A DNA stretch of 16,863 bases. It comes from an uncultured Pirellulaceae bacterium. Lineage in GTDB: Bacteria; Planctomycetota; Planctomycetia; Pirellulales; Pirellulaceae. Below the pieces are notes generated by a model that did not search any database, had not been told where the DNA came from, and saw only the letters and a program-made list of their open reading frames with translations. The stretch spans positions 1-16,863 of the forward strand of contig CAKQNH010000023.1 in assembly GCA_934255105.1 (NCBI GenBank). Reading direction: 5' to 3'. Position numbers and translations under genes: made by a program. Of this stretch, positions 6,563-14,948 are shown one piece after another. Every line of letters starts with the position of its first letter. Position 1 is the stretch's first letter.

Positions 6563-6727
6563 CGACCGCACATCATCGCTTCTCGGCGTTCTGCACGCGG
6601 GGTATCTATAGCGATGATTTTCACATTGTGAATTTTCCTTAGAGGCATCCCTACCGCGTGCGTGTGCGCGCTCGGTTCGTTGATGCGCTCGGGTTATCGC
6701 GTGGTCTAATTCGACAGGATGAATGAG

Positions 6728-8152
6728 ATGAGTCGTTTCGCTTCGATGGTCAAAGTGCTGGCATGGCCGGTGATTGTGGTGGCTGTATTGTTTGTAGGCT
6801 GGATGCTCCGCCAGCAGTTTTTCCCCCCGCAGGAAACGGCGACCGCTGCGATTGAGTCTCCGTCAGCCGAACTCGCCGAAGAGCAAACCGTGCTGGAGAT
6901 CAGCCACCAAGCACGAATGAATTTGTCGCTAGTATCCAAGGCAGCGAGGCTCCAGTCGTACTGGCGGACGGTCGTGATTCCAGGCGAGGTGGCTGATCGT
7001 CCTGGGCTTTCTGATCGGAACGTTACATCGCCGGCGGTGGGCGTCGTCACGGCCGTTTACGCATATCCTGGTGACACGTTGCGACCGGGTGAACCAATGT
7101 TCTCACTGCGTTTATTCAGCGAGTACTTACAGCTCACTCAAACTCAGTTGTTCAAGGCGCGACAGGAAACCCAAATCGTTCAAGCCGAAATCGACCGATT
7201 GTCCAGCGCGGTGAGCACGGGTGCTGTTTCGCGTTCCAAGATGATCGAGCTCGAGAGCGAAATCAGCCGTCAAAACACCTTGATCCAAGCCGCTCGCCAG
7301 GAGTTGCTGACGCGTGGGCTGACTCCCGAGCAAGTTCAGCAAATCGAGTCGGGTACGTTTGTATCAACCGTCGATGTCGTCGCTCCGCCAGTGCAGGATT
7401 TCGGTGCACTGGCGAATCACACGGCAGCTAGCGACATTCAGCAAGTCAATTTCGTCGACGCATCGCAACAGGATCCGTCGATAGCGTACGAGGTACAGGG
7501 GTTGGCTGTCGCAATGGGCCAACAGGTGCAAGCCGGGCAATTGCTCGGCAATCTGTCGAATCACCACATGCTTTACATCGTCGGTCACGCTTTTAAACGC
7601 GAGGCGAAGTTTCTGGAACAGGCCGCGCAGGAGCGGCGCGCGATCGAGATCGAATTCGCCGATGATGAGGCGGAGAGTTGGCCGGAGATGTCGCAGACGT
7701 TCAATATCCGCCATCTGGCAAACTCGATCGACACGAATAGCCGGACGTTCGATTTTTATGTCCCGTTAACCAACCAATCGCGGGCCTACGGTGACAAGGG
7801 TCGCGTCTTCATGGTTTGGCGTTTTCGGCCTGGGCAACGTGCGCGGATCCATGTCCCCGTGGAAAAATTCGATGACGTGTTCGTGCTCCCCGCCGAAGCG
7901 GTCGTGCGCGAGGGCCCAGAGGCGTACGTCTTCAGGCAAAACGGCGACCTGTTCAAGCGATTTCCCGTTCATGTTTTGCACGAGGATCGACGCTCGGTTG
8001 TGATCGCCAACGATGGCAGTATCACTGCCGGTGCCTACTTTGCACAAAATTCTGCCGCCTCGCTCAATCGAGTGCTCAAGTCACAATCGGCCAGCGGAGC
8101 ACAACCCGGTATGCACGTTCACGCCGACGGCACCGTACATGCTGCGCATTAA
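6728..8152 (+). CDS. HlyD/CusB-type periplasmic adaptor of metal RND pump (set 1)
   Basis: An N-terminal hydrophobic anchor (about residues 9-25) is followed by a lipoyl/barrel-sandwich half-motif, VTSPAVGVVTAVYAYPGDTL, then GEPMFSL. A coiled-coil hairpin follows (about 130-215, from LTQTQLFKARQETQIVQAEI to RQELLTRGLTPEQVQQI), then the second half-motif, VQGLAVAMGQQVQAGQLLG (about 253-271). The beta-barrel and membrane-proximal parts include FRPGQRARIHVPVEKFDDVF and LPAEAVVREGPEAYVF. The last 12 residues, HVHADGTVHAAH, add a possible metal-binding tail. Adaptors of this family bridge the inner-membrane RND pump and the outer-membrane channel. ATG 6728 is preferred to ATG 6719 because AGGA lies 8 nt upstream of it. 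The pump gene starts 638 bp downstream, separated by an inserted repeat and pseudogene block. Confidence 0.9.
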   Translation: MSRFASMVKVLAWPVIVVAVLFVGWMLRQQFFPPQETATAAIESPSAELAEEQTVLEISHQARMNLSLVSKAARLQSYWRTVVIPGEVADRPGLSDRNVTSPAVGVVTAVYAYPGDTLRPGEPMFSLRLFSEYLQLTQTQLFKARQETQIVQAEIDRLSSAVSTGAVSRSKMIELESEISRQNTLIQAARQELLTRGLTPEQVQQIESGTFVSTVDVVAPPVQDFGALANHTAASDIQQVNFVDASQQDPSIAYEVQGLAVAMGQQVQAGQLLGNLSNHHMLYIVGHAFKREAKFLEQAAQERRAIEIEFADDEAESWPEMSQTFNIRHLANSIDTNSRTFDFYVPLTNQSRAYGDKGRVFMVWRFRPGQRARIHVPVEKFDDVFVLPAEAVVREGPEAYVFRQNGDLFKRFPVHVLHEDRRSVVIANDGSITAGAYFAQNSAASLNRVLKSQSASGAQPGMHVHADGTVHAAH

Positions 8153-8162
8153 TTGAAGATTT

Positions 8163-8217
<55 letters not shown>

Positions 8218-8231
8218 GGAAGGAAGACTAA

Positions 8232-8602
8232 ATGGATCAAGCAGAATTGAAAAGACGAACTAGCAGTTTGCGTTGCGAGTGATGAAGATGGTTGGCGCAT
8301 TGCCGAGTGACGCCGTCGGACGAGCGGTCAGCAACCAACTGGTTCGCAGCGGCACATCGGTCGGCGCGAACTATCGCGCGGCTTGCAGGGGAAGATCGAA
8401 AGCGGAGTTTGTCGCCAAACTTGGAGTTGTGATCGAGGAAGCCGACGAGAGCGGCTACTGGATGGAGCTAATTGTCGAAGGCGAATTGTTGCCACAAGAG
8501 AAAGTTGAATCGTTGCTTGACGAAGCGAACCAGATCACCGCGATCATGGTTGCATCCAGGAAATCGGCTCGGCAATCCATCATCAATGAAAAGCACAAAT
8601 GA
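8232..8602 (+). pseudogene. Four-helix-bundle protein (TIGR02436-like), frameshifted near N-terminus
   Basis: The frame ending at 8602 carries the hallmark core of this family: RAVSNQLVRSGTSVGANYRA, then SKAEFVAKLGVVIEEADES, YWMELIVEGELL and a final helix. The family is known from 23S rRNA intervening sequences and is related to the Avd accessory proteins of diversity-generating retroelements. The natural start is ATG 8232, with GGAAGG about 8 nt upstream, giving MDQAELKRRTS; that frame stops at 8280. The family's expected FALRVMKM continues in the +1 frame from TTT 8267. A single-base loss around 8264-8267 therefore splits the gene; only a weak TTG (8273) could start the rest. It sits between adaptor and pump and is bounded by repeats on both sides. 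No reverse transcriptase or template repeat is visible here. Confidence 0.75.
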
Positions 8603-8611
8603 ACCATCCAA

Positions 8612-8787
8612 TAGAAATCGGCAATCGGCAATCATCAATCGGCAGTCGGCAATTAGAAATCGGCAGTCGGCAATTAGAAATCGGCAGTCGGCAATTAGAA
8701 ATCGGCAATCGGCAATTAGAAATCGGCAATCGGCAATTAGAAATCGGCAATCGAAAATCGGCAATCATCAATTAGAAATCGGCAATT
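8612..8787 (+). repeat. Array of degenerate AATCGGCAATT repeats (21-bp period)
   Basis: The core is a 21-bp unit, AAATCGGCARTCGGCAATTAG. Five consecutive units run from about 8636 to 8740 (A/G at one position), flanked by shorter broken forms including GGCAATCATCAA. The array begins 9 bp after the four-helix-bundle stop and ends 3 bp before the pump start codon. Its period of 7 codons creates artefact ORFs on both strands. Confidence 0.85.
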
Positions 8788-8790
8788 CTT

Positions 8791-11700
8791 ATGCTTGATG
8801 CTATTATCAAATTTTCGCTGCGTTACCGCATGTTGGTCGTCGTCGTCAGCCTGATTGCGTTGGTCTACGGATCGTACTTGGCTACGCAGATGTCGATCGA
8901 CGTCTTTCCCGACCTGGACCGGCCGCGGGTGGTTATCATTACCGAAGCGCCTGGCTTAGCCACCGAGGAGGTCGAAACGCTGGTGACGCAGCCGATCGAA
9001 ATTGCGCTAATGGGGGCCAGCGGCGTACAGGCGGTGCGCAGCCAGTCGACCGCTGGTCTGAACGTGATCTTTATCGAGTTCGATTGGTCGACGGAAATCC
9101 GCGCTGCTCGCCAAACCGTTCAAGAGCGCTTATCCACTCTAGAAGGCATCCTGCCGGATGGTATACGTCCCCAGATGACGCCGCCGTCGTCGATCATGGG
9201 GCAGATCATTGTCGCGGGGATCTATCGACAAAAAGGCCCCAGTGGTGGCCGCCTAGCCCAGGTCGGCAATACGGAAATGATGGCCGAAATGGTCATTGGC
9301 GAGAGCCCCGACTTTCAGATCGCCGTTTGGATGCCCGGCGATCGCCACGACTTTTCGACCTGGAAGAAAGTCGAGCCACAGGAAACTCAGTGGGCGGACG
9401 ACCCCAGCGTCAATCCACAAGCTCGCAAAGTCCCCGTGGGAACCGCCCACATAGAAATAGATGGCAAGTTCTATGACGCACACTTCTACAGCCAAGCCAA
9501 ACAGCAGCTCGAATTGCGCACCGTGGCGGACTGGATCATCCGGCCAAGGCTGCTGAAGGTTACCGGTGTGGCGGAAGTATTCATGCAGGGAGGGGATCGC
9601 AAGCAGTATCAAATTCTAATTGATCCCACTGCGTTGCTCGAATATGGCGTAACGGTTCAAGACGTTGAACAGGCGCTGCGCGCGAGCAATATCAACACCA
9701 GTGGCGGATTTGCCGTGACCGGTGAAACAGAGCGGCCCATTCGGATACTCGGCCGCTTGGGACCAGAGTCACGCGTCGTCATAGAAGATTTGAAAAAGGT
9801 TCCGGTCGGCAAGCATCCCAAACGCGCGGTGTTACTGGAACAGGTAGCTCGTGTGACCGAGGGCCCGCAGTTCAAGCGTGGCGACGGTAGTGTTAATGGG
9901 CACCCCGGTATCGTATTCACGACTGTCAAACAACCACACGTCGACACACGCGCTCTGAGTGATGCGGTCGCAGAGGCGTTTGCCGAAGTCGAAGCCTCGC
10001 TGCCTGCAGACATTATCGTCAACTCGGAATTGTTTCGACTGAGGAACTTCATCGATCGCGGCATCTTCAATGTTGCCGAAGCGCTGGTAATCGGGGCTGT
10101 GCTTGTGATCATCGTGCTGTTTCTGTTCCTCTTGAATTTTCGTACAACGTTCATCACGCTGACCGCCATCCCGCTTTCTTTGGTCCTAACCACACTGGCG
10201 TTTCGCGTTATGGGATGGCTGAGCGGAACAGAGCTTTCCATCAACGTCATGACGCTGGGTGGGATCGCTGTGGCTATGGGGGAACTCGTCGATGACGCCA
10301 TCGTTGACGTCGAGAACATCTTTCGACGCCTCAAACAAAACAACCTGTTGCCGGTCGAAAGGCGGAAGCCATCCATTGTTATTACTTTTGAGGCGAGCAA
10401 AGAGATTCGCAGTTCGATCGTATTTGGAACGGCCGTGGTGATCATTTCCTTCATGCCTCTGTTCGCCCTGTCAGGCGTCGAAGGTCGGCTATTCACACCG
10501 CTGGGAATCGCCTACATCGTAGCCATCCTCTCCTCGTTCGTCGTGTCGATGACCGTTACCCCGGTGCTAGCCTACTACCTTCTGCCCAACTCGCGCGCCA
10601 CTCACCATGAGGGCGATGGGTTCTTACTGCACGGGTTGAAAGCGATCGTGACCCACCTGATTCGGCTCAGCATGGCGTTGCCTAAAACGCTGCTATTTCT
10701 GACATGGATCGCGGTCGCCTTGGCTGCTTGGCAAATGTCGATGTTGGGGCGGAACTTTTTACCCCCTTTCGATGAAGGTAGCATCCAAGTCAACGTCACG
10801 TTGCCTCCTGGCTCATCGCTGGATGCTTCAAACAGAGTTTCAGGCGCGATTGATTCCGTCTTCCAGTCGATGCAAAAGTCGTTCGACAATCCGCACGGCG
10901 AGATTTTGCACTTCGTTCGTCGAACTGGTCGCGCTGAAATGGACGAGCACGCGTCGCCCGTTCACTTCGGCGAATACATCCTGAGTATGAATCCCGAGTC
11001 GCCGGCCGAGCGCGAGGAGCTCCTGGCTCGTCTGCGTGAACGGATCAGCGATGAAGCTCCCGGCGTCGACATCGAAGTAGAGCAACCTCTGGCGCATTTG
11101 ATCAGTCACATGATTTCGGGCGTCTACGCCCAAATTGCGATCAAGATTCACGGCGACGACCTGGATACCTTGCAGCGAATCGCTGAGCAGGTCAAAGCGA
11201 GAATCCAGGACGTCCCCGGAGTCACCCCGCCGATCGTTGAGCCGATTCAAGAGACACCCGAATTGCACATCGCCCTGCGCGCCGACGACTTGGCGCTGTA
11301 CGGGCTGACTCGCCAATACGTTGCCGACGTTCTGCAAACGGCCTTGCAGGGAGAAGTCGTCTCTCAAGTACTTGAGGGCCAACGTCGATTCGATCTACTC
11401 GTGCGACTGGAAGAGGAGTATCGCACCGACTACGCGAATCTAGATCGGCTGCGCATCGACCTACCTGCGCGAGAGGGACAACCGGACCGGGGGCAGATTG
11501 AACTTCACGAAGTCGCAGATGTGGGTATCGGCACGGGGCCGAACTCGATCCTGCGGGAGAACGCGCGGCGGCGCATTGTGATTCGTTGCAACACCGAAGG
11601 CCGCGACCTAGCTGGTGTGGTGAACGACATCAAGAGTCGCATCGGCAATCACGTCGAAATGCCGGTCGGCTACTTCATCGAGTACGGTGGGCAATTTGAG

Positions 11701-12261
11701 AGTCAACAGCGAGCCACGCAGCTCATCATCGTGCTCGCTGGTGTCTCGGTGATCGGCATGTTCATCGTGCTGCTGGTTTTGTTTCCCTCGATTCGCATCG
11801 TACTGCAAATACTCAACGCGCTCCCTACCGCGTTCATCGGCGGCGTGCTGGCGCTGGTCATCACCCAGCAGAGTCTCACGGTTGCCAGCCTCGTAGGTTT
11901 CATTTCCCTGGGGGGCATCGCGGTTCGCAATGGTATTCTGTTGGTGACCCATTACTTTCACCTGATGAAGGAAGAGGGGGAGGGCTTTACGCAAAAGATG
12001 ATTCTGCGTGGTAGTCTCGAAAGACTGGCACCCGTCTTGATGACAGCCCTGACCGCTGGCATGGGATTGGCACCGCTGGTTATGGGTGGTCAAGAACCGG
12101 GCCGCGAAATCCTTTACCCCGTTGCCACGGTCATCCTCGGAGGGCTGGTCACATCGACCTTTTGTGAATTCTTGATTCACCCCGGTATGTTTTGGAAGTT
12201 CAGCGGCCAGGACGCTGCACGGCTCGTCGAGCTCGGAGCAAAGGAGGACGAACTGCTGTGA
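8791..12261 (+). CDS. Heavy-metal efflux RND pump (CusA/CzcA family) with periplasmic insertion
   Basis: This is a proton-driven inner-membrane pump. The start MLDAIIKFSLRYRMLVVV is typical of the HME-RND branch, followed by SIDVFPDLDRPRVVIITEAPG and VETLVTQPIE. The central transmembrane helix has MGELVDDAIVDVEN, with Asp501 and Glu508 spaced like the proton-relay Asp/Glu of CusA and CzcA. The second half repeats the design (FIGGVLALVIT, GFISLGGIAVRNGILLVTHY). At 1156 residues it is about 100 longer than E. coli CusA. Most of the excess is at about residues 147-238, after MGQIIVAGIY, in the periplasmic porter domain. By eye the Met residues of the CusA copper site are not conserved (SPVHFGEYI replaces a Met-bearing segment), so the metal is uncertain. 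No Shine-Dalgarno sequence precedes ATG 8791; repeat DNA abuts it. Confidence 0.92.
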   Translation: MLDAIIKFSLRYRMLVVVVSLIALVYGSYLATQMSIDVFPDLDRPRVVIITEAPGLATEEVETLVTQPIEIALMGASGVQAVRSQSTAGLNVIFIEFDWSTEIRAARQTVQERLSTLEGILPDGIRPQMTPPSSIMGQIIVAGIYRQKGPSGGRLAQVGNTEMMAEMVIGESPDFQIAVWMPGDRHDFSTWKKVEPQETQWADDPSVNPQARKVPVGTAHIEIDGKFYDAHFYSQAKQQLELRTVADWIIRPRLLKVTGVAEVFMQGGDRKQYQILIDPTALLEYGVTVQDVEQALRASNINTSGGFAVTGETERPIRILGRLGPESRVVIEDLKKVPVGKHPKRAVLLEQVARVTEGPQFKRGDGSVNGHPGIVFTTVKQPHVDTRALSDAVAEAFAEVEASLPADIIVNSELFRLRNFIDRGIFNVAEALVIGAVLVIIVLFLFLLNFRTTFITLTAIPLSLVLTTLAFRVMGWLSGTELSINVMTLGGIAVAMGELVDDAIVDVENIFRRLKQNNLLPVERRKPSIVITFEASKEIRSSIVFGTAVVIISFMPLFALSGVEGRLFTPLGIAYIVAILSSFVVSMTVTPVLAYYLLPNSRATHHEGDGFLLHGLKAIVTHLIRLSMALPKTLLFLTWIAVALAAWQMSMLGRNFLPPFDEGSIQVNVTLPPGSSLDASNRVSGAIDSVFQSMQKSFDNPHGEILHFVRRTGRAEMDEHASPVHFGEYILSMNPESPAEREELLARLRERISDEAPGVDIEVEQPLAHLISHMISGVYAQIAIKIHGDDLDTLQRIAEQVKARIQDVPGVTPPIVEPIQETPELHIALRADDLALYGLTRQYVADVLQTALQGEVVSQVLEGQRRFDLLVRLEEEYRTDYANLDRLRIDLPAREGQPDRGQIELHEVADVGIGTGPNSILRENARRRIVIRCNTEGRDLAGVVNDIKSRIGNHVEMPVGYFIEYGGQFESQQRATQLIIVLAGVSVIGMFIVLLVLFPSIRIVLQILNALPTAFIGGVLALVITQQSLTVASLVGFISLGGIAVRNGILLVTHYFHLMKEEGEGFTQKMILRGSLERLAPVLMTALTAGMGLAPLVMGGQEPGREILYPVATVILGGLVTSTFCEFLIHPGMFWKFSGQDAARLVELGAKEDELL

Positions 12262-12318
12262 ATTGAAGACGAGTGATTTGCGACGGAAATGGTCGGCGTC
12301 GCTTTGACGCATCCCTGT

Positions 12319-12330
12319 TCAAACGTTTGA
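12319..12330. promoter_or_regulatory. Perfect 12-bp palindrome upstream of the lipoprotein gene
   Basis: TCAAACGTTTGA lies 25 nt before the lipoprotein start in the 93-bp gap after the pump gene. It could be an operator or chance; no promoter boxes at sensible spacing are seen. Confidence 0.25.
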
Positions 12331-12354
12331 CAACTCTTTAAGAAAGTCTCGAAA

Positions 12355-12876
12355 ATGAAAATCCTTTCAATTGCTACTATTCTTCTGGTTTGCTCTTTCA
12401 GCCTCATCGGCTGCAAACAACAAACCGTCTCGCCCAACGTTGCGACCGACGAGCACGGGCACGAACACGCCGATGGTGAAATACATGATGACCATAGTGT
12501 GGCTGGTCATAGTCACGGTGCTGGGCCACATGATGGCGTCATCGCCGATTGGGGAGGTGGCAAGTATCACGTTGAATTCACCGTCGATCATGACAAGCAA
12601 GAGGGGACCGTCTATATCCTGGGACCAGACGAGAAGTCCTCAGTTCCAATCGATGCAGAGTCCGTAGACTTGAGCATCGCCGATCCTGCGATGCAGGTGA
12701 CGCTCGCGGCGGCACCGCAGGAGAGCGATCCGGCAGGCAAAGCTTCTCGATTCGTGGGCAACCACGAAAAGCTGGGTGTCGTCCAGGAGTACGCTGGCAC
12801 AATCTCGGGCGTCATCGACGGCACACCCTATTCCGGCGACTTCAAAGAAGAACCGCACGGCGACCACGATCACTGA
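12355..12876 (+). CDS. His-rich periplasmic lipoprotein, probable metal-binding partner of the RND pump
   Basis: A signal sequence ends in the lipobox SLIGC, making Cys20 the likely lipidated residue. His/Asp-rich segments follow (residues 32-59, with EHGHEHADGEIHDDH) and close the protein (HGDHDH). Between them is an approximately 105-residue beta-rich domain, from HDGVIADWGGGKYHVEFTVD through GTVYILGPDEKSSVPIDAES to GTISGVIDGTPYSGDF. I recall similar lipoproteins beside metal efflux genes in planctomycetes but cannot name a Pfam family. It lies 93 bp after the pump gene, on the same strand, and could capture metal in the periplasm and pass it to the pump; that is inference. The domain resembles the insertion in the pump. 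Confidence 0.8.
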   Translation: MKILSIATILLVCSFSLIGCKQQTVSPNVATDEHGHEHADGEIHDDHSVAGHSHGAGPHDGVIADWGGGKYHVEFTVDHDKQEGTVYILGPDEKSSVPIDAESVDLSIADPAMQVTLAAAPQESDPAGKASRFVGNHEKLGVVQEYAGTISGVIDGTPYSGDFKEEPHGDHDH

Positions 12877-12900
12877 TATTCTGGATTAGCCTATGTGCAA

Positions 12901-14112
12901 TCAGTACTTGAACTCGGCAATGACACCTGAACTATCGCTGGTCGAGTACGGATAGAATTGCCACCGTGAGTTCGGATTGTCCGTCGCTTGGATTGCACTT
13001 GCGGCCAAGTAGGCCATCCACCAACCGAGCGCGACTTGCGATGGATAGTGTGCGTTATCGTTTACGCGAGACAATGGTGCTATCGTTGAGCCCGCGTAAT
13101 AGATCCATTTCAGGCCTCTATTGTTCGTCATCTTGGCGGCAGTGATAAACGGGAGCGATCCCATGAAACTGTGTCCACTGATCCCGTTATTATCGTGAAG
13201 CGGATGCCACTCGGAGCCTTCAGCAATTTCAGTCGGTCGCGACCCGCCGGTGAATTGCTGCAACACAATCAAGGGTGGTGCTCCCACCAGGAAGCCTCGC
13301 AGTGATCGGTCGCCCCAACGACCTCCTATCTCGGCTATTTCTGAATCAGGTAACAACTCGCCAACCGCCCAAGCTGCCGCGAACACCGGCAGCGTATACT
13401 TTCCATTGCCGAGCTCCTTGCTTCCGTGGAGTGTTTCGAACCAATCGTCAGACGTGGCACCGCGCACGCTACTTTGGAAATGGCTGTGGATCTGTTGGTC
13501 GATTGATGTGTTCGCCATCGCGCCGCCGACGATCAAACCGCCACCCAGTAGCGTCAGCGATTCGGGCGAGTAAAAATTCAGTTGGTCAGCCCACAGCCGG
13601 CCAGCGAGTGTGGCAGGTCGGGCGGGACTACCGAGGTATTCATCCCCGAGCAGCAGCGGTGACTTTAGTGATGCAAGTTCAGAATACAGCTCCGCTCCGG
13701 CTCTCTCCGCTCCGGCTCTCTCCGCTCCGGCTCTCTCCGGTCGGTTGTCGATTGCCGCGAACGATGGCGACGAGTCGTCATACGAGTCGTCGTACAATTT
13801 TGTCAGGCTATCGTATTCCATGAAGCCGCGACGATCTTCGCTTGCCTCGACCCCTCCGTCGGGGAGGTCGGTTTCGGTCGGTGAAATCTCGCTCTCAGGC
13901 TTCGGACTAGGGACCACTTGGGCTTCAGCGACTACTTCCGCTTGAGCCACGATTATTGGCTCAGTGTTGAGCGTGCTCAAGATCGAAGTTTGAAGCAGTG
14001 GTGCGTGGCAGCCCGCAGAGAACAACGCACCTACAAATACAGCCAGACTTCGGCAAAGAGAGCAGCTTTTACTTCCCGTTTTCCGCGTTTTTTTGCTGCT
14101 CCGATGGTTCAT
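12901..14112 (-). CDS. PAP2-superfamily phosphatase-like protein with long N-terminal leader
   Basis: The C-terminal half has degenerate acid-phosphatase motifs: QQFTGGSRP (RP kept, the usual Lys not seen), NGISGHSF (His of PSGH kept, Pro replaced by Ile) and LSRVNDNAHYPSQ (Arg and His kept, final Asp replaced by Gln). These lie among hydrophobic helices, as in lipid phosphatases of the PAP2 type. ATG 14112 (MNHRSS) is chosen over 14214 because AAGG lies 5 nt upstream and a hydrophobic segment ending FSAGC follows, suggesting a signal or lipoprotein leader. Residues about 55-180 are acidic and low in complexity, with three ERAGA units. It stands convergent to the lipoprotein gene with 24 bp between stops and separates the two efflux sets. 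A role in lipid or undecaprenyl-phosphate turnover is possible, not shown. Confidence 0.75.
   Translation of the reverse strand: MNHRSSKKTRKTGSKSCSLCRSLAVFVGALFSAGCHAPLLQTSILSTLNTEPIIVAQAEVVAEAQVVPSPKPESEISPTETDLPDGGVEASEDRRGFMEYDSLTKLYDDSYDDSSPSFAAIDNRPERAGAERAGAERAGAELYSELASLKSPLLLGDEYLGSPARPATLAGRLWADQLNFYSPESLTLLGGGLIVGGAMANTSIDQQIHSHFQSSVRGATSDDWFETLHGSKELGNGKYTLPVFAAAWAVGELLPDSEIAEIGGRWGDRSLRGFLVGAPPLIVLQQFTGGSRPTEIAEGSEWHPLHDNNGISGHSFMGSLPFITAAKMTNNRGLKWIYYAGSTIAPLSRVNDNAHYPSQVALGWWMAYLAASAIQATDNPNSRWQFYPYSTSDSSGVIAEFKY
13691..13735 (-). repeat. Three perfect 15-bp tandem repeats in the PAP2 gene
   Basis: Three identical TCCGCTCCGGCTCTC units (plus strand) code the ERAGA repeats of the linker before the phosphatase domain. 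The length is a multiple of three, so copy change keeps the frame. Confidence 0.9.
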
Positions 14113-14411
14113 CATTGCCTTGCCGATGCTGGACAGTACGATGCAGTGGGACGTTAATGGCAAAGCACCGTATGCAGCAAGCTCATCTACGAAGAAACTA
14201 GCAAGTAAAGGCAATTATGAGAAAAATAGGCTTCCCAGCTTTGCAAGCGGGTTCAAGAACCTGCTGAACCTATCGGCCCGAAACTCGGCCCGAGACCGGG
14301 GACGAAACCGAGGACGAAACTGGTACCGCCGCGAGCCACTCCCGGTAGCACTAGAGGGCTTCTAGAGCGCGGTTCTGCCGCCTTCAGGGGGCGCACGATG
14401 ATCGCAACAGA
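14113..14411. other. Intergenic region between divergent genes, no gene seen
   Basis: Apart from short low-complexity stretches (repeated GGACGAAAC near 14297-14322) and small hairpins such as GGTTC-AA-GAACC near 14251, nothing here is convincing. It probably holds the minus-strand promoter of the PAP2 gene, which I could not place. Confidence 0.4.
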
Positions 14412-14440
14412 TTGACTCCCCATCATCGGCGAATTAAACT
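14412..14440 (+). promoter_or_regulatory. Candidate sigma70-type promoter of efflux set 2
   Basis: TTGACT (14412-14417) and TAAACT (14435-14440) are separated by 17 nt and lie about 75 nt before the likely start codon. The extended -35 sequence GATTGACTCCCCAT agrees with that of set 1 at 12 of 14 positions. Confidence 0.45.
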
Positions 14441-14513
14441 CAATGCGTGTTGATCAACCTATTCCAGCGCTGCCGTGTTGCCATCCATGTTGCCCTTCAT
14501 GCACCGAAAAACC

Positions 14514-14948
14514 ATGCGCAAGCTGACGCAGTTCGCACTGTTTGTGCTGATGCTCTGGCCTGCCCCAGTTCCGGTGGGACACAGCCACGCTGGATATGCG
14601 TCGCAGGTGTCGAGCCAACAAATGGCGCTTCATCTACAGTGTTGTCATGGTGGAGTTGCTTGCTCCGACAGTTGGCCGACAGACTGGCATTGGCACTGGG
14701 TGTTTCCAGCCAATGGTTATATCGATTTGGAAAGTGAAGGCACCTTGGCGCATGCCAACTCGATGGTCGCGGGCCAATGCGTGGGGTTGATCGAACCGAT
14801 GTGCCTGTCCTATCTTGCGACGCGTACATTGAAGCAATCTTCTTCTCCCCCTTGGGCGTACACGAATCGTGCGCACTCGTTTCAAAATGTCGCGCTGCTA
14901 AACAGCCGGCAATCTCTGCCTGAACTCTTGGGCATCATTCGCTGTTAA
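14514..14948 (+). CDS. Small secreted His-containing protein, leader gene of efflux set 2
   Basis: A signal peptide (MRKLTQFALFVLMLWPAP) is followed by VPVGHSHAG, then HLQCCHGGVAC (His plus three Cys, a possible metal ligand cluster) and WHWHW. The C-terminus has RQSLPELLGIIRC. The HSHAG after the signal peptide and the C-terminal SLPxxLL correspond to the leader protein of set 1, although this one lacks the HSHG array and is shorter (144 aa). ATG 14514 is preferred because it directly precedes the basic and hydrophobic signal sequence; GTG 14475 and ATG 14499 are possible in the same frame. It precedes the second adaptor by about 390 bp. Periplasmic metal binding is inferred from composition and context. 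Confidence 0.6.
   Translation: MRKLTQFALFVLMLWPAPVPVGHSHAGYASQVSSQQMALHLQCCHGGVACSDSWPTDWHWHWVFPANGYIDLESEGTLAHANSMVAGQCVGLIEPMCLSYLATRTLKQSSSPPWAYTNRAHSFQNVALLNSRQSLPELLGIIRC

Noticed and set aside
8232..8790. Diversity-generating retroelement
   Set aside because: The four-helix-bundle protein is Avd-like only at family level. No reverse transcriptase and no template/variable repeat pair with adenine-specific changes is visible.
8468..8798. ORFs on both strands with NRQSAIR or CRFLIAD repeats
   Set aside because: These are translations of the 21-bp AATCGGCAATT repeat and overlap the end of the four-helix-bundle gene.
9657..10496. Minus-strand 279-aa ORF
   Set aside because: It is a shadow of the RND pump gene, with Ser/Thr/Arg-rich low-complexity content and no family resemblance.
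12327..12354. TTGACA as a -35 box for the lipoprotein gene
   Set aside because: Only 22 nt separate it from the start codon, leaving no room for a -10 box and transcription start.
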